A DNA stretch of 64,000 bases from Elmis aenea. Lineage: Eukaryota; Arthropoda; Insecta; Coleoptera; Elmidae. Made by a program: the position numbers and the translations under genes. The notes beneath the pieces are model-generated. The model made no database searches. It worked only from the letters and a program-made list of their open reading frames with translations, and was not told the DNA's origin. Shown in pieces: positions 35,489-45,830 of this stretch. Numbering within the stretch: position 1 is the stretch's first letter; every line of letters starts with the position of its first letter. The stretch is from positions 29,453,466 through 29,517,465 of the forward strand of contig OX393577.1 in NCBI GenBank assembly GCA_947652605.1, read 5' to 3'.

Positions 35489-35517
35489 TATAATATATAA
35501 AAATGAATGTATGTATC
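35489..35517 (+). mobile_element. Truncated second Helitron 5' end
   Basis: Directly after the first Helitron, ATATATAAAAATGAATGTATG repeats the first Helitron's 5' sequence before the hAT end begins. It is a fragment of a head-to-tail second copy, cut off by the hAT junction. Confidence 0.55.
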
Positions 35518-35775
35518 AGTGGCGTGCGGTGACTTTTCAACCAGGGGATGCTGTCCAAAAAAACGAACAATTTTTTTTTTTTAAATTAATTTTATTCTAC
35601 GATCTTTTTTACAAAATTCGTCTATAGCAACATCATACAATCTTTTTTAATTTTTCATATTTAGCAATAATTTTTTTCCAATTGATATTAAAGCGAGAGC
35701 AGACAGTCTATCGTCATTTTGGCTGCTTCTGTATTTTCTGAAATGTTTTTTTAAGGTGTTGTTTAATACAGGAAT
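35518..35775 (-). pseudogene. hAT transposase C-terminal remnant and transposon end
   Basis: CAGTGGCGTGCGGTGAC at about 35518 has the form of a hAT terminus. Just inside, the minus strand encodes the end of a hAT transposase, with frameshifts: RKYRSSQNDDRLSALALISI at about 35690-35745, then an FCKKDRRIKLI-like tail before a stop near 35580. The RLSxLALxSI pattern is the C-terminal part of the hAT dimerisation region. Upstream coding sequence on the minus strand decays beyond recognition by about 35830. The other terminus was not found. Confidence 0.65.
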
Positions 35776-37799
35776 TGTTTTATAAAAGATTTTAATTTTC
35801 TTAATTGCTGCTATTTAAGCTACAGCAGCTGCATCAAACAAATTTTAAGCCTCAGTTTTACAAAATACGAATAATATCTACAACTTTGCGATGTTAGCAG
35901 GATGATCCAAATACAAAAGTCATAATTAGAGTATCGCTACAATGTAATTTAAATTAGCTTTATATTCAGTTTAAAAATATATCCATCTCCAAAGCTGAGA
36001 AACCGGCATTTTTTAATTGAAAACTGTAGTTGTAAAGATGTATGAGTTTCCATAGTTATTTTTTAATTTGATATCAAAACAATTTAGTTATAAGATAACT
36101 CTTACAAAAAAATTTAATCAAAGAAACCACAACTTGGTGTTGCCATTTGCAGTGAAATTCAGTTTTTAATACAAAAGCCGAAACAGAACGTGCTGTATTT
36201 AATTTTAACTCAATGTAAGGCAGAATGTAGACTGTTAAGTGTAATATAAACAACCGTGCCATTGGGGTTGTATAATTTACAATAATTATTAGCATAGTTT
36301 TAAAAAGTAAATAACCAGGAAGTTGTAATTTATCTTACGAGATTAAATTTTTTACAGGTGATGCAATATTTTTAATGGTTATAATTTATAAATTAAATCA
36401 ACAATAACTTTTAAACTTAGCCAATTAAAAATAGTTTATAAGTATTTTGAAATTGCCAATAAAAACTAAATCATTATATTTATCATCACCAAACAAATAA
36501 TTTTTTATTCTAAAAATATGAAACACAATCACGCACATATGTTTCTAACCATACTTTCTAAACGCAACGTTTGATTACTTTGTTAAATAATAGTGGTTTA
36601 AAAGTGTAACTCAAATCAAGCTGTTTAAACCTTACAAAAAAGAAAGAATTTAATTACAAATTACGAACGTAAAACAAAGAATGTGCTTCATATAAGTTAC
36701 CTTCAGACACGCATTAGGAATTTTCTGTGTAAATGAGTTTAAAGTATTTTACTTAAAGGTCAAAGCTAAAAGCAAAACGTATTCATTAATCTTGAATTGT
36801 GTAAAGCAGCACTGCTACAAAATATTGTTTACGTTTATTTATGACCATGTCAAGTTGTAAAGTATCTTCCTTTGTCATGGTTTCACAATGTATTTCAATA
36901 ATTATTTGTTGTTGAGGGCTAAACAGGCACATAATGCGCAACACCATATAAATTCACTCACAAATAATCCTATTATCCTAATTGAAACTTTAGTTATTTA
37001 TATAATCTCTAAATAACATTTCGGGAACAATTTAGTTTGTGTTAGTTCTGTTATTATAACTTCACTAATCAATATTCTTTATGTTGGTTTCTTGCCGTGT
37101 GTTGTATGTAAACCTTCGTCCTTTGGCTCCAGTAGCGAGTTTTTTTAAGTTACGATGTATAATTCCCTTTCTCGTTTAAAAATTCTGATTTATGGTTATC
37201 GTGTTGATTATCATTGGAACTAAATATAGAAAGCACAAGGTACACTTAATATTTTTACTGATAACAGCGAAATTATAAATCGGGTGCCATAAACAAAAAA
37301 CGGAATATTTTATTATAACGGTACTATAATAAAACCATTTTCAAATTTAAAAGTTTGTTTTACATTGATTTTTTTAATTAACATGTATTAAAATTAGTTT
37401 CTTTTCAATTACTCATGTGTGGCTCGTGCAATACTAACTACACATTTATTGCCACCATTTAGTTGACATATATGACTTCATTACAATGCTACAATTGTAA
37501 ATTACAGTTTAACGTTTCAATTTAGATTTCGCTCTCCTTAAAGTAATCCTAGGAGCGCTAGATTTATTTAGTTGATAAGTTTATTAGTTTTCGTTATATC
37601 ATGTTTAACAGTCTCAAAATGCTAGTGTATTTGAAACTGCAATTGTCGTGAAATCAAAAATATGGAACATTATATTTACGGAAGCAATAAAATGAATAAA
37701 AAAACATTTTGATAGTTCACGTTTTTAAAATTTAGAGAGAGTATTTTTGGTTTTAGCATTTATTTTCTTTTAGTGACATCTATACACAACGTAATCACA
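35776..37799. other. AT-rich, nothing supported
   Basis: This stretch may include further decayed hAT sequence up to about 36050. From there to the superpalindrome I saw no domains or repeat ends. Confidence 0.3.
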
Positions 37800-38400
37800 A
37801 GGTCCGTCACCTTGGCAGCACCACTTTCTTCAATCACAATAAAATGTATGCCATAATTTTTTGCTAATTTTGTGCTATTTTTTGCCGTAAAAATAAAATT
37901 TTGTGCCAACTCCAGAAAAAAGTTATAAACAATTTTTACTCGAGGTTGCCAAGGTGACGCGTAAGCACCACTTTCTCTGAATGGAAATTTGTTTATGCCA
38001 TAATTTTGTGCTATTTTTTGCCGTAAAAATAAAATTTTGTGACAACTCCATAACGAAGTTATAAACAATTTTAACCCGGTGCTGCCAAGGTGACGCGTAA
38101 GCACCACTTTCTCTGAATGGAAATTTGTTTATGCCATAATTTTTTGCTAATTTTGTGCTATTTTTTGCCGTAAAAATTAAATTTTGTGCCAACTCCATAA
38201 CGGAGTTATAAACAATTTTCACCCGGTGCTGCCAAGGTGACGCGTAAGCACCACTTCCTCCGAATGAAAATTTGTTTATGCCATAATTTTTTGCTAATTT
38301 TGTGCTATTTTTTGCCGTAAAAATTAAATTTTGTGCCAACTTCATAACGAAGTTATAAACAATTTTCACCCGGTGCTTTCAAGGTCAAGCTTAAGCACCA
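37800..38400 (-). repeat. 147-bp satellite, left (mirrored) array, about 4 units
   Basis: Inverted copy of the array at 42261-42995. The AATTTT mark in each unit falls at about 37931, 38067, 38214 and 38361, giving spacings of 136, 147 and 147. The 136-bp unit has lost 11 bases (TGCTAATTTT region), which breaks the otherwise open frame. Units share GCACCACTTTCTCTGAATGG and GGTGCTGCCAAGGTGACGCG. The unit number differs from the right array. Confidence 0.88.
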
Positions 38401-38590
38401 TTTTTTCTTAATTAAATTAGGTGTTATTATGTTGTACTTTTTTTTTTAAACTCGAGGACGAAGTTATAAACAATACTTTAACTGTAAAACAATATTACAT
38501 TTCAGTCAATATTTTATCGTCATTGCCGTAAGTTTTAAATTGTTTAATAATTAAAAAAGTACTAAATAGCATTTACAATGCAAAACTATG
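38401..38590. repeat. Outer arm of superpalindrome, left; natural empty site
   Basis: Inverted copy of 41210-41325 joined to 42150-42240. The block AAACAATACTTTAACTGTAA at about 38467-38487 is continuous here, while its partner on the right arm is split by the Crypton-like insertion. Confidence 0.85.
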
Positions 38591-38855
38591 CGAAAAAATA
38601 TTTTGTGTATGATTTCAAATAAGCAAGTTATAGGTAAAAATCGAAAACGTACATTTTTTATGAATAGCGCAAACTTTTTTTTTCTAGATTTTTTTCACAG
38701 AATAGTTGCTCTTTAATCACACATCATTTTCACTCGGTTAACCAACTCTGTATCTCTTACCGTTTACAAGATCCCTATGCTGTTTACGATAATCGGGACA
38801 CCCTGTATACAAACTCACCCTGAAACAGCTCTACATCAGCAACTTTCATATTATA
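38591..38855. other. Non-palindromic spacer with element end
   Basis: Unpaired between the outer and inner palindromes. About 38750-38805 resembles the right end of the 29572 foldback class (TCTCTTACCGTTTACAAGATC, closing CACCCTGTA). Confidence 0.45.
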
Positions 38856-40645
38856 CAGGGTGAGTCATTAGTGGCGGATCGGTCGATTGTGGCTAAACGG
38901 TTTGAGATAAAAAGTTGATTCAAACGGCAGTTCATACAGTTTTTTCTTCCGAACACGATAAAAATATTTTTAAATATACAGGGTGAGTCACCTCTCTGGA
39001 ACCAATAGCAACTTTTATATTTCAAATACAACACCCCATTTTTTATTTCATATTCTTGACCGCCTTCATTTTAGCTTTACATCGATATAAAATAGTACAG
39101 GTTTTTATGCGGCCTTGTCACTAAAAAAAAATTATTTTCAAAATATTTCAAGGTTTTAAGTCTTTATTAAAAAAATTCTCCTGAAGTCATTTTTCGAAGC
39201 ACAGAGTTGTAATTTGGTAAGGACATGCATAAAACATTGCTCTATTAGCTCGATACGAAAAAGTTTGAATCACGCATACAGGGTGTTCATAAATAGGTGG
39301 CAACTTTTCTGATTTTCAAATGCTCGTAATTCAATTTTTTCAAATGCAAACCCCTGTATTTTCTTATGTCATCGAATTTGTCTTTAAGAGAGCTTCATTT
39401 TTTGTTAAGTATGTCCTATACCCAAAACTCATACTTTTCGAGATATTCGACTTTTTTTTCTCTAATCGTTATTAAAGCAAATAGGATGCCGTGGAAATCG
39501 AAAAAGCTGACTGTTCACTTCACTATTTGACATGGTTTATTCACTGTTTCGTGTATTTAATTACTAATAGTAGGTAGATACTTAGTATTGTGGATTCACT
39601 TATAATCAATAAATAAATTGGCAATCAAATCAATTTTATTATTGTTATGAACTTTACTAGTGTTTCTAAAACTTAAAGGTAGCGCGAAGAAAAATAGAAA
39701 ATGAAAGAAAAATTATTTGTTGAAACCACAAAAAAAAAATTAAATAAATTTTGTAAATAAAATAATAGAACATAAAAAAATCATTGCTACATGAAATTGA
39801 ATAAACTAGTTAGCCTATAAGTGCATATTAATCAAAATGTGCGTAAATCCTTGCCGCCAGCAAAGGATTTCTTTCGCCTTCTCTCAAGCAATAAACCATA
39901 TCAATTTGCTCTTGTAAAGTGAAATTAATTGTGGAAATGCTATAATTCAAGAATTAAATGACAAGTTTTTGATGTTAGTGAAGTGAACAGTCAGCTTTTT
40001 CGATTTCCACGGCATCCTATTTGCTTTAATAACGATTAGAAGAAAAAAAGTCGAATATCTCGAAAAGTACGAGTTTTGGGTATAGGACATACTTAACAAA
40101 AAATGAAGCTCTCTTAAAGACAAATTTGATGACATAAGAAAATACAGGGGTTTGCATTTGAAAAAATTGAATTACGAGCATTTGAAAATCAGAAAAGTTG
40201 CCACCTATTTATGAACACCTTGTATGCGTGATTCAAACTTTTTCGTATCGAGCTAATAGAACAATGTTTTATGCATGTCCTTACCAAATTACAACTCTGT
40301 GCTTCGAAAAATGGCTTCAGGAGAATTTTTTTAATAAAGACTTAAAACCTTGAAATATTTTGAAAATAATTTTTTTTTAGTGACAAGGCCGCATAAAAAC
40401 CTGTACTATTTTATATCGATGTAAGGCTAAAATGAAGGCGGTCAAGAATATGAAATAAAAAATGGGGTGTTGTATTTGAAATATAAAAGTTGCTATTGGT
40501 TCCAGAGAGGTGACTCACCCTGTATATTTAAAAATATTTTTATCGTGTTCGGAAGAAAAAACTGTATGGACTGCCGTTTGAATCAACTTTTTATCTCAAA
40601 CCGTTTAGCCACAATCGACCGATCCGCCACTAATGACTCACCCTG
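38856..40645. mobile_element. Nested concentric CAGGGTG elements (inner palindrome)
   Basis: Arms of about 669 bp (38856-39524 and 39978-40645) are nearly identical inverted copies. Three element ends are stacked symmetrically, each next to TA: element A 38856-40645 (CAGGGTGAGTCATTAG), element B 38980-40522 (CAGGGTGAGTCACCTC) and element C 39279-40222 (CAGGGTGTTCATAAATAGG; right end CACCTTG). The unpaired centre of about 450 bp contains a DUF4817 fragment. A related, more broken copy occupies 55030-56700. Confidence 0.85.
39828..39929 (-). pseudogene. DUF4817 N-terminal fragment at palindrome centre
   Basis: The minus strand reads INFTLQEQIDMVYCLREG followed by ERNPLLAARIYAHF and a stop. This follows the start of DUF4817 proteins (family pattern: FT..E..DMV...GE..N...AA.LYAERFP), ending just before the conserved arginine-rich step. 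It shows that this palindromic family, like the one at 2292, derives from DUF4817-encoding elements. There is no ATG upstream before a stop, so it is a remnant. Confidence 0.65.
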
Positions 40646-41209
40646 TATACATATAATGTACATACATGTATGATCTTAAATTATACAGGTTGTCCACCTA
40701 TTGTGTATTTCTGTTATATCTGGCTTAAGAGAATAAAAAGAATATTTAACATTTGTTGAAGAGTTTGAGTTCCATAACCATAAATTATTTTTAGCTATGC
40801 CGAATGTTTTATTTTTGCGTATCAACTTTTTACTTTAAATACAATACGCTGTATAATCTTCACTTTTTAGATTCTAAAACAAATTTTTTATCAAAAATTT
40901 TTGAGTTTTATCGTATCAAAAATCAATTGCTCTGGCGTTTGCTTTGTTTAGCCCATTAAGAAATATTTTAAGCATAAATAAAGTTTTTAAATAAAAAACG
41001 CTATGTTTTTACATTTTCTTGTAGATAAATTAATCTTAGTTGGAAAACTATCCGGGTGTTCTTCGACTTAAATTAATATTTGTCAAGTTGGCATTGTTAT
41101 AAAGTATTTTTTACTGTAGTATGTTTCGTTACGTTTTATAGTATTTTTTTAGCAACTATAATTTACTGATTATTTGCTTTCTAACATGTGTTTAATGTAC
41201 TAAAAACTC
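40646..41209. other. Non-palindromic spacer; lone element ends
   Basis: CAGGTTGTCCACC at about 40686 after TA, and an ACGCTGTATAA sequence at about 40848, may be ends of a further TA-flanked element of about 170 bp. No coding sequence. Confidence 0.35.
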
Positions 41210-41325
41210 TTGTATAGTTTTGCATTGTAAAATGCTATTTAGTACTTTTTTAATTATTAAACAATTTAAAACTTACGGCAATGACGATAAAATATTGACT
41301 GAAATGTAATATTGTTTTACAGTTA
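41210..41325. repeat. Outer arm of superpalindrome, right, first part
   Basis: Inverted copy of about 38480-38590 (GCATTGTAAAATGCTATTTAG, TTACGGCAATGACGATAAAA and so on), interrupted at 41325 by the Crypton-like insertion. Confidence 0.85.
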
Positions 41326-42149
41326 TAGTAGTTTGTATACCTAGGCGGGAAAGTGGATGTTTTCCGGGCCGAAAGAAAAGTTGGATAGCCGAGGCGCAGC
41401 CGAGGCTGTCCATTTCTCGAGGCTCGGAAAACCACTTTCCCGGCATGGTGTACACAATATTTTTTATCCTACACAACAAAAATTAAAAATAACAATCCTG
41501 TGAGAAATGCATCTATTTCTTGACGACTGATATTCTTAATTTATTAGCAACATGCCGGACAGATTGTTTTTTAAGAAAGGCAATTAATGTCTTAAACAAT
41601 GCAATATCGGCATTATGTCTTACAGTAAGGAAGCTTTTAACATAAACTAATCGGCCACAGCGTTGAAGACTTATATTTCTTTGATAATTTAGATAAATAA
41701 GTTAGAATTACACTTTCGCTGTATCGTTTAACGTTTTTGGTTGTACACCACTCCATAAATAAGTTATACTGTATAAGTATATCATACCGTTTTTTAGATT
41801 TTGCTGGTAATAAATTCAGAGTTAGTTCTTTCGCTTTTTCACTAATTTCCGCAAGTGTGCAACTAAAGTTGTCATCTGATTCTTCATTTCTTTTGTCCAT
41901 TTCCATTATTTATCAACCGTAAAGTAAGTCACGGTTTAAAATTTTAAATTAGTTGTAATTTAATTTTGACAGATAACGGAGCGCCCTCTGTTGGTAAACG
42001 TCGACGTACTTTTTTCGCGCCTAGGCGTTACATGAGTTTTTACCAGCCTAGCCGTGCAATGTGTTTTTACCAGGCTAGCCGTGCAAGTGCATACTTTCGC
42101 GTCCATTTAGACGCACGAAAATAAGATTTTCAGATAGTGTAGGATAAAA
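41326..42149. mobile_element. Crypton-like insertion in one palindrome arm
   Basis: The left arm's continuous sequence CAGTTAAAGTATTG is split here into CAGTTA (41325) and AAGTATTG (about 42150), which defines an insertion of about 824 bp. Its left part holds a GC-rich hairpin (41346-41443) with arms GGGAAAGTGG/CCACTTTCCC and a loop repeat of CCGAGGC. GTGTAGGATAAAAA at its right end is inverted near 41466-41480. It carries a tyrosine-recombinase fragment. No clear TSD is seen, in keeping with Crypton-type integration. Confidence 0.7.
41490..41906 (-). pseudogene. Crypton tyrosine-recombinase N-terminal domain, broken
   Basis: An ATG at 41906 opens an 89-codon frame whose residues about 32-85 fit the core-binding domain of insect Crypton recombinases: LLPAKSKKRYD, LFMEWCTTKNV, SVILTYLSKLSKKYKSSTLW. 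After a frameshift near residue 86 the match continues as YVKSFLTVRHNADIALFK and LIAFLKK, then after a second frameshift as SRQEIDAFLTG. The catalytic domain (R...HxxR...Y) is absent. In intact Cryptons this protein recombines DNA through a tyrosine. The identification is by pattern memory; the motif order makes it fairly strong. Confidence 0.68.
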
Positions 42150-42260
42150 AAGTATTGTTTATAACTTCGTCCTCGAGTTTAAAAAAAAAAGTACAACATA
42201 ATAACACCTAATTTAATTAAGAAAAAATGGTGCTTAAGCTTGACCTTGAAAGCACCGGGT
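42150..42260. repeat. Outer arm of superpalindrome, right, second part
   Basis: Mirror of about 38380-38480: AACTTCGTCCTCGAGTTTAAA followed by GTACAACATAATAACACC, then the start of the satellite array. Confidence 0.85.
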
Positions 42261-42995
42261 GAAAATTGTTTATAACTTCGTTATGAAGTTGGCACAAAAT
42301 TTAATTTTTACGGCAAAAAATAGCACAAAATTAGCAAAAAATTATGGCATAAACAAATTTTCATTCGGAGGAAGTGGTGCTTACGCGTCACCTTGGCAGC
42401 ACCGGGTGAAAATTGTTTATAACTCCGTTATGGAGTTGGCACAAAATTTAATTTTTACGGCAAAAAATAGCACAAAATTAGCAAAAAATTATGGCATAAA
42501 CAAATTTTCATTCAGAGAAAGTGGTGCTTACGCGTCACCTTGGCAGCACCGGGTTAAAATTGTTTATAACTTCGTTATGGAGTTGTCACAAAATTTTATT
42601 TTTACGGCAAAAAATAGCACAAAATTAGCAAAAAATTATGGCATAAACAAATTTTCATTCGGAGGAAGTGGTGCTTACGCATCACCTTGGCAGCACCGGG
42701 TGAAAATTGTTTATAACTCCGTTATGGAGTTGGCACAAAATTTTATTTTTACGGCAAAAAATAGCACAAAATTAGCAAAAAATTATGGCATAAACAAATT
42801 TCCATTCAGAGAAAGTGGTGCTTAAGCGTCACCTTGGCAACCTCGAGTGAAAATTGTTTATAACTTTTTTCTGGAGTTGGCACAAAATTTTATTTTTACG
42901 GCAAAAAATAGCACAAAATTAGCAAAAAATTATGGCATAAATTTTATTATGATTGAAGAAAGTGGTGCTGCCAAGGTGACGGACCTCGTAATCAC
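42261..42995 (+). repeat. 147-bp satellite, right array, 5 units
   Basis: The mark [GT]AAAATTG falls at 42261, 42408, 42555, 42702 and 42849, exactly 147 bases apart each time. Units differ by substitutions only. 147 is 49 codons, and 42259-42825 stays open for 188 codons with no stop, each unit encoding the same 49 residues (with IVYN, LAQN, FTAKNSTKLAKNYGI, SGAYASPW). The frame begins at GTG, not ATG, and I recognise no domain. It may be satellite DNA that happens to be open, or a repeat protein exon. The last unit diverges near 42955 (TTTTATTATGATTG). Confidence 0.9.
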
Positions 42996-43328
42996 ATTCG
43001 CTGTAAATTTTCATTGTTCTGTGTCATGTAGGTACATATTTAATCAGTATTTATGATCATCCACAAGTCAACAATTGTGCACAGGACTTTATGTAATAAG
43101 GTTCATTACAACTCGTCTCCACGTAGGCCTGAATAATTAAAATCCATTGTTTGGGTAGCTGCTTCTTAACGCGCCTTTCGAGCGAACAATAGAGATTTCC
43201 TTCCCTTCGTTGCCTACCTTTCATCATTTGCATGTAATAATTGGCATCTTATACAGAAACTTTTAGGTACTTTAATGAAAACTTGCTTAACAGACTGCAA
43301 GATGTAGAACAGCCATAAAATAAAGTAT
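42996..43328. other. No supported gene
   Basis: Sequence between the superpalindrome and the LINE stub. Nothing recognised. Confidence 0.3.
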
Positions 43329-43339
43329 ATTACGTGCAA

Positions 43340-43391
43340 GTCCTGCACCTAACAGTAGAAGGACTGAGGACTAAATAAATAAAAATTAAAC
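43340..43391 (+). mobile_element. 52-bp LINE 3' stub with 11-bp TSD
   Basis: The insert starts GTCCTGCACCTAACAG and ends in GGACTAAATAAATAAAAATT. ATTACGTGCAA flanks it on both sides (43329-43339 and 43392-43402). It is an extreme 5' truncation. Its sequence matches the 3' end of the LINE at 7192-7230, so the two belong to the same or a sister family. Confidence 0.85.
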
Positions 43392-43402
43392 ATTACGTGC
43401 AA

Positions 43403-44870
43403 CAGCTAACACAAATGTGATAGGAGTTATGCAGATTAACTATGCTGAAACCGATAAATACAACAGCAAAATACGTGTTCAGATAAATACAAAATTCGCG
43501 TGAAATAAATACTGTTGCATGCGGTTCATTTTCTACGCGTGACCATTGCTTTTATTGAAGAATATTATCGTGTCATAAATCTACTTTTTTTGTGAAATGA
43601 ATGGCTGTAACACGCGCTTGCAGAGTTAACATTTTATAAATATTTAATATCTTACATTTCTACTTTTTTAATAATGACACAAAAATTTGTCACTAAATCG
43701 TTAGATATTACATACAGTATTTTAAATATTCTAAACAAAAATGTTTCTCTGGCAAGAATATTTCGAAGCTCAGGCATTAAATATTTTTATAGGAATAAGC
43801 AAGATAATTAAGCGGTTTCACTTGCTTAATCTTAAAGAAATATATGTAAAATCTCTTGTGTTGATAATTATCTGTGAGGTTTGTTTTATATTTTGCATGT
43901 AAAAAAATTTAGTTACTGGAATTCAAATCTAATCGCTGTTTTTCACAATACATAAGTTAATAAATTTCAGCAATATTTCGTCGCTTTAAACGTGCGTAGA
44001 AATTTCCCCAGGCGAAGCAGACGTAAATTGGTTTTGATTTGTTTCCATGTAGAACATTTCAAATATGTGTGGAGGCAACCACAATTTTGGTTTTTTATCT
44101 TAAGAAAATCGAAGCTCTGAATCATTTGGAAATAATAAATCGTTTTAAAATATCCAGGAACAGTACAATGCTGCAGCAAAATAACACTTTGGATGCAAGG
44201 TATGGCTATAAAGTCAAAGTTATTATACAGCACCTCCACCATTAAATGTTGCATAACTGTTTATATGTTTATATTAAAGCTTATGCTATGTGTGTATGGA
44301 AGCTCCCACCTATTTTATAAATTAATTTGCTAAAGGTAGTTGCGAAGAGTAGCGATATTTATTCAAAATGCAAAATGTAAGATATGATAATTAAACAGAG
44401 AATTACTATCCCATTTTTCTTTAGTAACCTGAGAACAAGTGAAGGACGACAAACGCTTTGTTCGACCTTTCAAATCAAAAACAGACAATGTGGACAAATG
44501 ATTATTGGGACGATAGCTGATATGATCGGTATTAATAAATAATGCATCCACATGATGTGTGCAAACGTTATGTTACTATTTTACTAAAAGAAAATCAACT
44601 TGGTTTCTAACTTTTTAAAAACCTTTTAGCTTATTTCGTTGTTTTAAAACATGTTGCTAGTCTGAGCATTTCTATATAAATAAGTTATGCATAAAAAGAC
44701 TCTTAATCTCTACGACCAAAGAATGTTCAAAAGAGAAAATTGGTATTGAGAGCGTAATTTTGATAGAATCGATTTCCCAAGATAGTCGAGGATCGACGAT
44801 TATTACAGGGTCTTAGTTGAACTAAAAAAGCGTAGAAAAAAAATATGAGTAAAAATATGACGGTCAGAAT
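43403..44870. other. AT-rich, nothing supported
   Basis: Overlapping frames on both strands at 43967-44254 and a minus frame at 44363-44551 lack recognisable domains. No paired repeat ends. Confidence 0.3.
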
Positions 44871-45830
44871 CAGTGTAAATCAACCTTTGCGCCGCGGCAC
44901 GCTAGTGTGCCGTGAGTTTTCTTTAAGGTTGCCCCGAAAAAATAAATGTTCTTTTGCATATGTCCGAGTTAAATAAGCGTATGCTATTAATATAAAATGA
45001 TCAACCAAAATTAGCCTTATAGTTGTTCACATTTAAAAAAATATTAGGTAGGTGCAAAAGATATGTAAATAAAAACAAATAAGAAATGTTTTGTTTAACA
45101 GCGTAAACAAATTTTATTGACATTAGTAGTTTAATAACCAACACTTTGCACTTATTTGAAACAAATAGGTATTGAACATAGTTATCCATTTCTATACACA
45201 AAAAACAATTGGATACAAAATCCATTTACAACATAAAATAGTGCTACGTTTGAATTAAACCTGCAGGAGAAAAAACAATTGGCTAAAATCGACAACGACC
45301 AGTCATTAATGCTCAATCATGTTGGTAAATATTATATTAGACAATTTTAAATAGAAATAAAATAGACTATCCACGGATATCAGAAAATGCCATTAGAATA
45401 TTATTAATTTTTGGGTCTTTCTTATGTTAGCAGTATTTTAAGTCTAAATTAGGTAAAAAGGAAAAAGATACAGATTTCGGACGTAAGTAGGATTAAATAT
45501 AAGCTTATCTATCCTCAATACAACCTCTTATTAAAATGTTGTGTTTGCCACCTCTTTAAATTTATTAAGTGCAATTTTTATTTTTTATTTAATTTATTTT
45601 CTTCTTTTTTTATATTATATATTTAATTATTGTTGTAGATTTTTATGTAGTGTTATGTATATTTAAAATTATTTATTTGTTAATGTTTAAAAAATAAGTG
45701 AATTAATAACAAAAAGTAAGTATAATACATTACAATGCCATCAAAAATACTAATACAATTATAACATGTAGTGTTTACTTTTGTTGAAACTGTGCCACGC
45801 ACACGTCACTGAATAGGTTGAAGAATACTG
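44871..45830. mobile_element. hAT-type element, non-coding
   Basis: The left end CAGTGTAAATCAACCTTTG is followed by CCGCGGCACGCTAGTGTGCCG. The right end has GTGCCACGCACACG then AGGTTGAAGAATACTG. The CAGTG...AACCTTT...GCGGCAC layout is a familiar hAT end type. Flanking 8-mers (GTCAGAAT, GCCTACAT) do not match well, so the TSD has decayed or the ends are off by some bases. No transposase frame survives. Confidence 0.6.

Noticed and set aside
42259..42825. 188-codon frame across the satellite as a protein-coding gene
   Set aside because: It begins at GTG, has no ATG, no domain and no visible splice signals, and the mirrored array is frame-broken. Kept as a repeat with a finding, not as a gene.
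37800..43000. CRISPR array
   Set aside because: Units are 147 bp, contiguous, without spacers, and in a eukaryotic transposon context.
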